From the NCBI RefSeq assembly GCF_014836595.1, contig NZ_JACSQO010000001.1, positions 806,001 through 870,000 of the forward strand: a stretch of DNA of 64,000 bases. The letters are read 5' to 3'. Positions 54,652 through 62,519 of the stretch are shown here, in pieces. The number at the start of each line of letters is the position of its first letter. The first letter of the stretch is position 1. The DNA is from Psychrobacillus faecigallinarum (GTDB lineage Bacteria; Bacillota; Bacilli; Bacillales_A; Planococcaceae). A program made the translations under genes and the position numbers. Below the pieces are notes generated by a model that made no database searches, was not told where the DNA came from, and worked only from the letters and a program-made list of their open reading frames with translations.

Positions 54652-55686
54652 TTAAATGAATAATGGCACGAGTGAGAGACCCGTCGTTTGTTTAAGATTG
54701 AATTGGACATTCATATTTTGAACGGCCTGCCCTGCAGCACCTTTGACTAGGTTGTCGATAACCGAAACAATAGTCGCTCTGTTAGTACGCGGGTCTACCT
54801 TTACATGAATATCACAATAGTTGGAGCCGTATACCTGGTTTGTGCCGAATTTATTCATGTCTTTTATTATTCGGACAAATGATTGGTTTGCGTATGTTTC
54901 CTGTAACGTGTTCACTAGATCAGCTTCTGTGACCCCTTCGTTCACTGGTGCATAGCTCGTTGCAAGAATTCCTCTTGTCATCGGAACAAGGTGAGTCGTG
55001 AAGGTAATTGGCGTCGACTGGTTCGCAAACATTTGAATTGCCTGTTCGATTTCCGGAATATGCTGGTGCTCGTGAAGCTTGTATATTGCTGTATTTTCGT
55101 TTGTCTCACTGTAATGTGTCATCTGGCTCGGCTTGTTGCCTGCTCCAGAGATACCACTTTTAGCATCAATGACGAGATGGCTTGCGTCGATCAGGTTTTC
55201 TTTGATAAGCGGTAGCAAGGAAAGCAGGACGGCAGTTGGGTAACATCCCGGGTTAGCAATGAGCTGTGCTTTGGCGATAGCAGGAGTATTCCATTCCGTT
55301 AAGCCATATACACTTTTTTCAACTGCATCAGCCGGAGCTGGATCCTTTTTGTACCACTGCTCGTATGTAGGAAGATCCTTCAGACGAAAGTCACCGGATA
55401 GGTCGATTAGTTTTGGCTTCGTTCCAATCAGTGCTGGCAATAGCTCAGAGGAAACCCCTGAGGGAGTGCTCGTGAACAATACATCATACTCTGCTAATCT
55501 ATCAGTCTCGATTTTTAATAATGGTTGATCGAAAATATTCATTAAAAATGAATATTTATGCGAAAAATGCATACCCTCTTCCGATGAAGAAAATAGATCA
55601 ATACCTTGCACTTCAGGATGATTATGTAAAAGCCGTATTAACTCAAGTCCACCGTAGCCCGTTGCTCCTATAATTCCTACCTTCAT
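54652..55686 (-). CDS. argC: N-acetyl-gamma-glutamyl-phosphate reductase
   Basis: This 344-residue enzyme starts at the ATG at 55686, after AGAGGTGG. It has an N-terminal NADP fold (GIIGATGYGGLELIRLL), catalytic Cys in ANPGCYPTA and HLVPMTRGI near the C-terminal domain. It reduces N-acetylglutamyl phosphate to the semialdehyde. It is first in the operon and lies directly behind a near-consensus promoter. Confidence 0.95.
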   Translation of the reverse strand: MKVGIIGATGYGGLELIRLLHNHPEVQGIDLFSSSEEGMHFSHKYSFLMNIFDQPLLKIETDRLAEYDVLFTSTPSGVSSELLPALIGTKPKLIDLSGDFRLKDLPTYEQWYKKDPAPADAVEKSVYGLTEWNTPAIAKAQLIANPGCYPTAVLLSLLPLIKENLIDASHLVIDAKSGISGAGNKPSQMTHYSETNENTAIYKLHEHQHIPEIEQAIQMFANQSTPITFTTHLVPMTRGILATSYAPVNEGVTEADLVNTLQETYANQSFVRIIKDMNKFGTNQVYGSNYCDIHVKVDPRTNRATIVSVIDNLVKGAAGQAVQNMNVQFNLKQTTGLSLVPLFI

Positions 55687-55715
55687 ATACCCACCTCTTA
55701 CCATTTGTTAAAAAT

Positions 55716-55744
55716 ATTATAACTATGCATAATTATAAAGTCAA
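55716..55744 (-). promoter_or_regulatory. Promoter of argCJBD with possible arginine-repressor site
   Basis: On the minus strand: TTGACT, a 17-bp spacer, TATAAT (consensus -10). The spacer contains AATTATGCATAGTTAT, an A/T-rich near-palindrome around TGCATA that resembles an ARG box. AhrC/ArgR repression here is inference from the pathway. Confidence 0.75.
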
Positions 55745-55788
55745 CTGTATTTTTATTTGTTTTTGATGTATTTTATTATAGGTGCTTT

Positions 55789-55813
55789 ATTACAGGTGCC
55801 TGGCACCTGTAAT
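55789..55813. repeat. 25-bp palindrome E2 (perfect)
   Basis: ATTACAGGTGCC-T-GGCACCTGTAAT, an exact 12-1-12 inverted repeat. It lies just outside the epimerase terminator. Confidence 0.85.
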
Positions 55814-55823
55814 ATAGCGTAGT

Positions 55824-55879
55824 AAAAAGAAAATCCGATCAAAGCAGCTGTTTGTACAGCTCCGATCAGATTTTCTTTG
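55824..55879 (-). terminator. Terminator of the sugar-nucleotide epimerase gene
   Basis: A long stem: AGAAAATC-CGATC and AGCTG on one side, CAGCT, GATC and AGATTTTCT on the other. On the minus strand TTTTTACT follows. It is flanked by palindromes E2 and E3. Confidence 0.8.
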
Positions 55880-55900
55880 TTAGTTTTCGTTTTTTAGTAT

Positions 55901-55925
55901 GTTACGGGTGCCTGGCACCTGTAAC
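55901..55925. repeat. 25-bp palindrome E3
   Basis: GTTACGGGTGCC-T-GGCACCTGTAAC, palindromic except one A-to-G change that still allows a G-U pair in RNA. It is 112 bp from E2 in the same orientation class. Confidence 0.85.
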
Positions 55926-55955
55926 ATATAACATCACATCCACATTGAACTCATC

Positions 55956-56912
55956 TTATATTAAGACTGGGTTTAGGATTGTTCGTTCTTCTTTTTCTGT
56001 TATTGTTTCCACTAGCCAGTTATAAGTTTGTTCTATACCTTTTTCCATTCCAAAGGCAGGGCTCCAGTTAAGAGTTTCTCTCAACTTTTGGTTGCTTAGA
56101 TTGGATTTATAAATGTCGCCTTGTTTGGCTGTTGAATAGGTAACTTGAAGATCCCCGTGTATATTTGCCATTAGTTTTATGAGATTCTTTAAATTACACT
56201 CACTTTGGGTGGAGAGATTATAAATTCCGGTTAGGTTAGAATAGGAAGCTTTATATATAGCATCTGCTACATCTGCTACATAGATAAAATCTCTAGTTTG
56301 CTCCCCATCACCAAATACTTCTAGAGGTTTTTCTTTTAATAGCCTGTCTAAAAATATAGATACTACTCCGCCCTCTCCTTCATTACTTTGGCGTGGTCCA
56401 TACACATTTGAAAATCGAAGTACGACACTATCTAACCCGTATAGTTCCTTCCATTTTTGACAATAGGATTCCCCAATCCATTTGCTTATGCCATACGGAG
56501 AGATAGGACTACATGGGATGTCTTCTGTTAGAGGAATTTTCTCGTTCATTCCATAAACTGCTGCAGAGGAGGCAAAAATAAACTTCTTGACGTTATACTT
56601 TTGCGATAAAGATAGCATATTCACTAGACCTACTGTATTAATCTCTGTATCTAGCCTTGGATTTATTATGGATTTGGCTACGCTAACTTGGGCGGCTAAA
56701 TGAACGACTATATCAAAGTTATACGCTTGAAAAACTTGTTCACAGCTAGAATCTATCACCGACACTCGGTAATGCTCATGCTTAAAGGTAACATTTTCTT
56801 TTTTTCCAGAGGACAAATTATCAATAATGAACACTTCATGGCCCTCATTAAAAAATCTTTCTGCTACATGTGATCCAATAAAACCATAGCCCCCTGTTAT
56901 GAGCACTTTCAT
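55956..56912 (-). CDS. NAD-dependent sugar-nucleotide epimerase (GalE-like)
   Basis: The start at 56912 follows GAGGAG by 7 bases; in-frame upstream codons lack a site. This 318-residue extended SDR has GGYGFIGSHV, FASSAAVYG and the catalytic Tyr-Lys in YGISK. It also has the RFSNVYGPRQ and GDGEQTRDFIYV segments typical of UDP-glucose/UDP-N-acetylglucosamine 4-epimerases. It likely supplies a UDP-sugar for wall polymer, glycan or S-layer glycosylation. It is a single gene with its own terminator. Confidence 0.9.
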   Translation of the reverse strand: MKVLITGGYGFIGSHVAERFFNEGHEVFIIDNLSSGKKENVTFKHEHYRVSVIDSSCEQVFQAYNFDIVVHLAAQVSVAKSIINPRLDTEINTVGLVNMLSLSQKYNVKKFIFASSAAVYGMNEKIPLTEDIPCSPISPYGISKWIGESYCQKWKELYGLDSVVLRFSNVYGPRQSNEGEGGVVSIFLDRLLKEKPLEVFGDGEQTRDFIYVADVADAIYKASYSNLTGIYNLSTQSECNLKNLIKLMANIHGDLQVTYSTAKQGDIYKSNLSNQKLRETLNWSPAFGMEKGIEQTYNWLVETITEKEERTILNPVLI

Positions 56913-57404
56913 CCCAGTTCTCCTCATGTGTACCATTCCCCCCAAACATATTTTTGATGAAAGTATTTTTCTATTGTTGTTGTTGTTATAATTACATACT
57001 TTTTAACAGTCGCTCCTTTCATGTAAGAAGATTTCAGCTTTCTTTCTCTAATATCTTTCTTAAATATATTTTGTTAAAACATGAATTTGTCTCTCTTTCT
57101 AACGAAAAAGTTCGAATTATATCCTCAAGCACTTAATTCAATCTAAAAAATGATGCTCATGAAAAATATCCTATATCGTTTGGACTAGAATTAATATATG
57201 TTCAAATTCAAAGTATATTACCTTTTTAGGAAAAATATTTTTATTAACCTTTAAAACAATGGTCAAATCCATAATTTTTCCAACAAAAATCTCCTTGAAC
57301 ATAATGTCTTATGTTCAAGGAGAATATAGCTCAAGCCTATTCTATTTTTGCCAAACCATCATGGATATATATGAAAAACATCTTATTATTATCACAAAAC
57401 GATT

Positions 57405-57429
57405 ATTACAGGTGCCAGGCACTTGTAAT
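57405..57429. repeat. 25-bp palindrome E4
   Basis: ATTACAGGTGCC-A-GGCACTTGTAAT, one G-T type change. The pairing extends outward by a further TTA/TAA. It lies 25 bp from the rsgI terminator. Confidence 0.85.
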
Positions 57430-57453
57430 AATCAATCATTGTCATAAAAAGAG

Positions 57454-57485
57454 AAGAAGACCCAGAAAAATTTCTGGGTCTTCTT
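57454..57485 (-). terminator. Terminator of sigI-rsgI
   Basis: A perfect 15-bp stem, AAGAAGACCCAGAAA with its complement around two bases, T-rich on both sides, so it could act in either direction. It lies directly beyond the rsgI stop. Confidence 0.9.
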
Positions 57486-57487
57486 TT

Positions 57488-58576
57488 TTATCTATGCTCA
57501 TGTTGTTGTTTGTTCTCATTATTATTATCTTTTTGGTTACCATGATGGTTGTCTTTATTATTGTTACCTTTATTGCCATTATTGCCGTCTGGCTTGTTAT
57601 TCTGCGAATTATTATTTCGGTTATTCTGATCCTTGCCTTTTGGCTGATCATGTTTATTAGACTGGGGTTGTTGATGTTTGTTTTGATATTCTTTCTTTTC
57701 TTTCGACTGGTTAGGGTTCGGTTTGTTTTCGGGATTATGAGATTTATTTTTTTGTTCTTTTATATCTTTGTTCGGTTGTTCCTTTTTCTCCTTCTCCCGC
57801 TTGTCAGTAGCAGCTGGAGCATGAGATGGAACGACTGGTTTTACGACTGAGTTATTTGGTTGATCTACACTTGTGTTATTTGGTTTATCTACACTTGTGT
57901 TGCTTTGTTGTTCTTTGCCTGTTTTGTTTTCTTTCACTGGCTTTTGTTCTTTTTGTTTGTACTTTTGAATGGAGGTTTTTTCTTCGTTCGCTCTTTTACG
58001 TTCCTCTGTAGAGCTTTCCTTCACATCCACTTTTTGCTCTGTTTGTACAGCCTGTACTTCCTTCACCGCTTGTTCTACCTGAGATTTCACTTCTGGGTTA
58101 GCTTCTTTCTCATACACTGTGGTGATTACAAGTTCATCCTGTTTGGCTCCTACATGCTTCACTGCGTGGACTAAGACAGCAGCTAGCGTTAGATCCTCCC
58201 ACCCTGTAACGTCGAGGGGGGTGTCGTCATCTAAGGAACGGAGAGAAAATACCTTCCCTTCCTCATCTACACCGATTTCGACAGCCCTTTCCCCTTCAAG
58301 TTGTACATACGCATAAGCACTGTTTTGCTGAGGAATCAATGATGCGACAAAGAAAATGAGAACAACTGCCGCTACAAGCACTGGTGCTAGAATCTTTGGC
58401 TTTATTTGTGTCAGTAAAAATGGAGCACTTGCTTCTAGCACTTGAAATTCTACCTCGGCACCAATCACTGGGTCATCAACCAATGGGGTACCACGCAGAA
58501 ATTCGCCTTCGCCTGTAAGAAAGACATAGTAGGTGTCTTTCTTTTCGCAGACAACGCCTCTATACGTGCGCATCAT
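57488..58576 (-). CDS. rsgI: Anti-sigma-I factor RsgI-type, with atypical cleavage site and His/Asn-rich tail
   Basis: This 362-residue membrane protein has a cytoplasmic RsgI N-terminal domain (about 1-55) that holds SigI, a membrane helix at about 62-81 and an extracytoplasmic conserved domain (about 85-150). Residues 200-362 form a low-complexity tail rich in Lys, Gln, Asn and finally His. In RsgI proteins an Asn-Pro bond in an INPS-type motif is cleaved autocatalytically. The aligned segment here is YVQLEGERAVEIG, with Glu96-Arg97 in place of Asn-Pro, so that cleavage should not occur. It overlaps sigI by four bases. Confidence 0.88.
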   Translation of the reverse strand: MMRTYRGVVCEKKDTYYVFLTGEGEFLRGTPLVDDPVIGAEVEFQVLEASAPFLLTQIKPKILAPVLVAAVVLIFFVASLIPQQNSAYAYVQLEGERAVEIGVDEEGKVFSLRSLDDDTPLDVTGWEDLTLAAVLVHAVKHVGAKQDELVITTVYEKEANPEVKSQVEQAVKEVQAVQTEQKVDVKESSTEERKRANEEKTSIQKYKQKEQKPVKENKTGKEQQSNTSVDKPNNTSVDQPNNSVVKPVVPSHAPAATDKREKEKKEQPNKDIKEQKNKSHNPENKPNPNQSKEKKEYQNKHQQPQSNKHDQPKGKDQNNRNNNSQNNKPDGNNGNKGNNNKDNHHGNQKDNNNENKQQHEHR

Positions 58577-59322
58577 ATGATTTCTCCTTTCACATAATCT
58601 TTTATATAAACGAAGTCACTGTTTAGCAACAATATTACAGCAATCATGTATTTGCGATGCCGTTCTAATGTTTTGCGTGATACATCAACCAGTGCTTCGA
58701 TATCTTTGAGCGGAAGCCGTTTGTGCTTGATAAAGGATTGATAGAGTTCCTCTGATTCGGAGATAATTTGTGCCACTAAAAAGGCAGTCTTCCTTGCATC
58801 CTTATGCTTTGGTGCAGCCACGGTTAATTCATTAAAGGATAAATTATATTCCGCAAGCAGCTCTCCGTATCGAATCAGTTCCTCTCTCCTAGCCTCCGTC
58901 AATTGTTCTTCCGTATATGATTCAATCGATTGCTCATTCCATATAAAATGTTGCTCGTCTACGCTTTCGTCAGATGCCCCAGTATGGAGTAAGAGCACCT
59001 TTTCCTTACGGGCAGCTTCTTTTCGAATAAAGTCAACGAGCCGCCTTTTAATGATTAGATGAGCAAGTGTTTGTAGTGATGCATTTTCTTTTGGGTTGTA
59101 AGCAAGTACTGCTTCGTGAAAGCCATTAAGCGCGATACTATATTCTTCATCCTGCTCATCGATTGGTCGCTTACAAATATATGCTGCTGTCTTCTTTATA
59201 AAGGAGGTATTGGCTAAAAGGAGGTCATTGATTGCCTCCTCTTCGCCAGCTATTGTCCCTGAACCTAGCTTTCTTTTATTCTGTTTTGTTTTGAATAGGC
59301 CCTGAATAATGGACAAAAGCAT
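58573..59322 (-). CDS. sigI: RNA polymerase sigma-I factor
   Basis: The 249-residue protein matches SigI in length and pattern: an N-terminal region-2-like segment (NDLLLANTSFIKKTAAYICKR), ending with a helix-turn-helix (LPLKDIEALVDVSRKTLERHRKYMIAV). SigI drives heat-shock genes in B. subtilis and carbohydrate-sensing regulons in clostridia, each under its membrane RsgI. ACGGAGGG precedes the ATG by 5 bases. It is coupled to rsgI by an ATGA overlap. Confidence 0.92.
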   Translation of the reverse strand: MLLSIIQGLFKTKQNKRKLGSGTIAGEEEAINDLLLANTSFIKKTAAYICKRPIDEQDEEYSIALNGFHEAVLAYNPKENASLQTLAHLIIKRRLVDFIRKEAARKEKVLLLHTGASDESVDEQHFIWNEQSIESYTEEQLTEARREELIRYGELLAEYNLSFNELTVAAPKHKDARKTAFLVAQIISESEELYQSFIKHKRLPLKDIEALVDVSRKTLERHRKYMIAVILLLNSDFVYIKDYVKGEII

Positions 59323-59408
59323 ACATACCCTCCGTTCTCATAAGCTCCGTATAAACTTGTATTGTAGCTGTCTATTCGGGAAATGAAAAGCGGTATTATG
59401 AAATATGA

Positions 59409-60398
59409 TTAATTTCTATCATTTTTGTCGTTGTGTTTGTTGTTGTTATTATCATGTTTGTTGTGCTTGTCATGGTTGTGATTTGGGCCATGATTATGAT
59501 TATGTTGTTTGTCGTCTTTCCCATGTGGATGCTTATGTTGCTTTTCTGCTTTTTTATCAGTCACTTTTTGTTCCTGTAGTGCTTTTTTTGCTGCAATTTC
59601 TGCTGCTTTTGCTTTTTTCGCTGCTTCTATTTCCGCTTGCTTCGCTGCTTTTTCAGCTTCGCGTTTTGCTTCTTTTGCAGCTTTTTCTGCTGCTCTTTTT
59701 GCCTCAGCTTCTGCTTTTGCTGCTTCCTTAGCTGCTTTTTCTTCTGCTTTTTTCTTTTCTAGCTCAGCTTTTTTCTTTTCTTTTTCTGCTTTGTCCTGTT
59801 CCTTGTCTTTGTTAGGTTTATCGTTTACCGGAGGGACAATGACAGGTTTGTCTTCTTTAGGCTCTTCTTGTTTATTTAAATAATTTTGAAGCTCAGTAAT
59901 CACTGCTTTAACTTGTGTGATAATTGCTGCTTTTGTGTCTGCACTAGGAGCTTGCTGATAAGTTTTGAACAACACGATTAATCGATCGATTGCAGCCGTA
60001 AGCTCTGGCGCTTTCTCTTTATAGATATCTTTTTGAGTAGTTTCATACTCTGCAATAACTCGATTAATCACGTTTAAGATTGCTGCTTTTGCTTCTGTGC
60101 TGCCAGCATTTTCGTAAGCCTTCATCAATCCAACTAGCTTTTCCGTCGACACTTCCACTGGAATATCTAAATTTGTTGCTGGTGTTGCAGTAGTAGTTGT
60201 TTTTGTTGATTCTGCGACAGCTTTTGTTGTTTCTGGTGTTGTCGTTGTTTGAGTTGTTTCTGTTGATTCGTTGTTGTTTTTGTATACATCATTGATGCTG
60301 ACCGTGTCATAATTTCCACTAGCCCACGCATAACCTGCCCCTGATACTGTCAAAGTAGCTACTAATACAGCTACTCCAGTCTTCTTCCATTTCTGCAT
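59409..60398 (-). CDS. Secreted Lys/Glu/Ala helical protein with His/Asn-rich tail
   Basis: The start at 60398 follows GAGGTGA; earlier in-frame codons lack a site. The 329-residue product has a signal peptide (1-27, ending YAWA) and a Thr-rich segment. A pair of related ~35-residue helical repeats follows (EAKAAILNVINRVIAEYET, DTKAAIITQVKAVITELQN). A ~110-residue charged single helix or coiled coil of Ala/Lys/Glu comes next, then a tail extremely rich in His, Asn, Asp and Lys. The tail resembles that of the adjacent RsgI. Metal or wall-polymer binding is possible; no family is known to me. It lies 86 bases upstream of sigI. Confidence 0.75.
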   Translation of the reverse strand: MQKWKKTGVAVLVATLTVSGAGYAWASGNYDTVSINDVYKNNNESTETTQTTTTPETTKAVAESTKTTTTATPATNLDIPVEVSTEKLVGLMKAYENAGSTEAKAAILNVINRVIAEYETTQKDIYKEKAPELTAAIDRLIVLFKTYQQAPSADTKAAIITQVKAVITELQNYLNKQEEPKEDKPVIVPPVNDKPNKDKEQDKAEKEKKKAELEKKKAEEKAAKEAAKAEAEAKRAAEKAAKEAKREAEKAAKQAEIEAAKKAKAAEIAAKKALQEQKVTDKKAEKQHKHPHGKDDKQHNHNHGPNHNHDKHNKHDNNNNKHNDKNDRN

Positions 60399-60513
60399 TT
60401 GATCACCTCGAATAGAATTTGCCCAGCGTTTCTTATGCGGACACCTAGTTATTCGAACGATGAACATTTTTTATGGGGGTCGATTTAAAAAATTTTTTTA
60501 ACTTTTTTATTTT

Positions 60514-60538
60514 GTTACAGGTGCCTGGCACTTGTAAT
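60514..60538. repeat. 25-bp palindrome E5
   Basis: GTTACAGGTGCC-T-GGCACTTGTAAT; arms pair with G-T changes. It lies 15 bp from E6, forming a doublet beside the next terminator. Confidence 0.85.
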
Positions 60539-60552
60539 ATTGTTACTACTAC

Positions 60553-60577
60553 ATTACGGGTGCCAGGCACCTGACAT
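60553..60577. repeat. 25-bp palindrome E6
   Basis: ATTACGGGTGCC-A-GGCACCTGACAT; the core is intact and the right outer arm is decayed (GACAT for GTAAT). Confidence 0.8.
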
Positions 60578-60590
60578 AAAGCTGTAATCA

Positions 60591-60623
60591 AAAAAGCAGC
60601 TACCCTCAGGTAGCTGCTTTTTT
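60591..60623 (-). terminator. Terminator formed by the end of the EamA transporter gene
   Basis: AAAAAGCAGCTACC (60591-60604) pairs perfectly with GGTAGCTGCTTTTT (60609-60622); the stop codon TGA (60608-60606) is in the 4-base loop. T runs are present on both strands. Confidence 0.93.
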
Positions 60624-61520
60624 GGTTTTATGCTTTTTCCATAGATCTTCTGCTGCTCCTGAACCGAGGATTACTCCGGCTATGATGAATATTAGGCTAG
60701 CAAGGTGATTCCACCCTAGTACTTCTCCTAAGAAAATGACAGAGAAGATTAGCGAGAATACGGTGTTCAGGTTCATAAAAATGGCGGATTTGGTTGCTCC
60801 TGCTTTGCCGACTGCATAATTGTATAGCATATGACCAATTGCAGTACTGAAGATTGCAGAGGCGAAGAAAATTGCCCAGAACTTTAAATCCATTTCTGCA
60901 AATTGAGTGATCGCATTCGGCTCTTGGATAAAGCTAATTATGATTAGAATTAGCGAACCAATTACTAGCATATAAGCTGTCAGCAGTCTAGGATCCAATG
61001 TTCTAGCGGCCTTGCTGATGACCATATAACTCATTACCTGTGCGATTATAGCAAGAAATACAAAGAAATCTCCTAGACCGGAACTACCAATATCACTGCC
61101 CCCAGCCACTGAGAGACTTACTCCGATTGTCCCAAAAATAACTCCAAGCCATTGTATTTTAGAAGGAAAGTATCTTAAGATAAATGCCCCCGCTATAGCT
61201 GTTAGCATTGGACCTGTTCCAAGAATCAATCCACCGTGCGTGCCACTTGTAATCGATAGCCCCATATTTAAAAAATAATGATGACCCACTACGTTCGTCA
61301 GTGACCCAATCGCTATATACTTCCATTCCTGCTTAGACGGCTTTCGGATTAATTTCATTTTCCACAAAATTAGAAATACTGTTATACCAGCTGTCAAAAT
61401 ACGGAAGGCAGTGAGGGTTACCGGTGAAACCTCTGCTATTAAATACTTCAGCATTGGTAGATTAACTCCCCATATTAACATTACAAATACGAGCATACCG
61501 TATATTTTCCACTGGTTCAT
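60606..61520 (-). CDS. EamA/DMT-family transporter
   Basis: This 304-residue protein has ten predicted membrane helices in two EamA repeats (for example GLILGTGPMLTAIAGA and AIFMNLNTVFSLIFS), typical of metabolite exporters of the drug/metabolite superfamily. The ATG at 61520 follows AAGGCG by 9 bases; the 46 extra in-frame codons upstream lack a site and are not membrane-like. The substrate is unknown. It is a single gene whose 3' end doubles as its terminator. Confidence 0.88.
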   Translation of the reverse strand: MNQWKIYGMLVFVMLIWGVNLPMLKYLIAEVSPVTLTAFRILTAGITVFLILWKMKLIRKPSKQEWKYIAIGSLTNVVGHHYFLNMGLSITSGTHGGLILGTGPMLTAIAGAFILRYFPSKIQWLGVIFGTIGVSLSVAGGSDIGSSGLGDFFVFLAIIAQVMSYMVISKAARTLDPRLLTAYMLVIGSLILIIISFIQEPNAITQFAEMDLKFWAIFFASAIFSTAIGHMLYNYAVGKAGATKSAIFMNLNTVFSLIFSVIFLGEVLGWNHLASLIFIIAGVILGSGAAEDLWKKHKTKKAAT

Positions 61521-61764
61521 ATAGTTATTCGCCTTGCTTTCATTTAGGTTAAACCTTAGTATATCGAAATAATGGTAATATGTTAAGAGAATCATCCTAT
61601 ATGTATTCGGGTTTTCGCCAGCCGGAACAAAATAAGAAAAGACATAACTATAAAACAATATGTTATACCCTCTCTACCCTCTATATAAAAGTTGTCATTA
61701 TTATTAATGACTACATCTGCCATAAGCGTTGGTAAGTGTTTTTAACACTTATCGTTCTTCCATA

Positions 61765-62178
61765 TTAAACATCGCTATCAAAATCATAATCATCTAGCTG
61801 ACTTTTATAAAATTCGTGACAGTTCTCTTCAGTTGGCAACACTCCACCTTCATCAGGCAAAAGGACTCTTAACACATCCCGTCCCATTTCTCTATACTGT
61901 TTAAATTCCACTCTATAGCCCTCTATGATGTCGGAATATTTTTTGTCTTCCTCAAATATTTTCCCATTTCGGATGTCCTCTATTAAATTGAAGAAAATAC
62001 CATTTGCAACTTCTGGGTCAATATTAAGCACCATTTGAAAATCAATATGATTAAAATTCTCTTTCACTCCATGAGTATGATAATTAGAGTGAATTTGGTC
62101 ATATTCTTCAGCGTAAATAATATCCATATACCAGCCGTATTCTTCTATCATTTGCTTTTCCCATTTCTCATTTTCCAA
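61765..62178 (-). CDS. DUF4262-like cytoplasmic protein
   Basis: This 137-residue acidic protein has no signal or membrane helix. The pattern MIEEYGWYMDIIY...NYHTHGVKENFNHIDFQMVLNID...VRVLLPDEGGVLP resembles small DUF4262-type proteins of unknown function, but I am not certain of the family. GGAGG precedes the ATG by about 8 bases. It is flanked by non-coding stretches, so it is probably monocistronic. Confidence 0.65.
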   Translation of the reverse strand: MENEKWEKQMIEEYGWYMDIIYAEEYDQIHSNYHTHGVKENFNHIDFQMVLNIDPEVANGIFFNLIEDIRNGKIFEEDKKYSDIIEGYRVEFKQYREMGRDVLRVLLPDEGGVLPTEENCHEFYKSQLDDYDFDSDV

Positions 62179-62301
62179 GTGATTTCCTCCAAATCTTTAT
62201 TCAGCTAAGCATTGCTTACATATTTTCTAGCAAATACGCAACTTTCTTTAAATCGTGTAATACTTTATAAGTATTTTACAAGACGAATAAAGCACTCTAG
62301 T

Positions 62302-62372
62302 GTGTGTCATGAACACGATGCGAAAGCGACTGTTGTGATGACTTAACGCTCCCTCAGTGGAAAGCGTACAAC
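62302..62372 (-). repeat. Diverged copy R4 of the foldback repeat
   Basis: Read on the minus strand, ACGCTTTCC...GAGCGTTAAGTCATCAC...GTCGCTTTCGCATCGTG follows the R1 core GCGCTTTCC...GAGCGATAAGCCATCAC...GTCGCTGTCGCGTCGTT. The ends have decayed. The orientation is opposite to R1-R3. Confidence 0.6.
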
Positions 62373-62454
62373 TAGATTGAATATATTCCTTATTACAATT
62401 GACCGCCCTTGTTTTCCTATTTCGAGCTACCATTTTAAAACACTGTAAAATACA

Positions 62455-62500
62455 AAAAAGAGAATATATGCCCTAATGAACATCATATCCTCTTAATTGT
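62455..62500 (-). terminator. Probable terminator of the HlyD-type gene
   Basis: An imperfect stem (AAGAGAATATATG with CATATCCTCTT) around the loop; on the minus strand TTTTTTG follows. It lies 20 bases past the stop. Confidence 0.6.
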
Positions 62501-62519
62501 TTAGTTAACTGCTATATAG

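Larger units (their letters stand above)
56913..57487. other. Gene-free interval with palindrome E4 and the rsgI terminator
   Basis: This 575-base AT-rich gap between epimerase and rsgI holds a short inverted repeat (CTCCTTGAACATAA with its complement, about 57290-57322), palindrome E4 and the rsgI terminator. The short plus-strand frames here have no ribosome sites and are not supported. A single GTCATAAA occurs at 57441. Confidence 0.5.
62179..62519. other. Gene-free interval with a diverged foldback repeat
   Basis: This 341-base gap contains the diverged repeat R4 (62302-62372) and a probable terminator for the HlyD-type gene (62455-62500). No gene was seen; the 61-codon minus frame here is repeat-derived. 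Confidence 0.55.

Noticed and set aside
57311..57850. 179-codon plus-strand frame opposite the rsgI tail
   Set aside because: It is the complement of the Asn/Lys/His-rich tail, giving a Leu/Ile/Val/Phe-rich pseudo-membrane protein; no ribosome site, and it crosses the rsgI terminator.
59405..59883. Plus-strand Leu/Ala/Ser-rich frames opposite the secreted Lys/Glu/Ala protein
   Set aside because: Complement of low-complexity coding sequence with no start signals.
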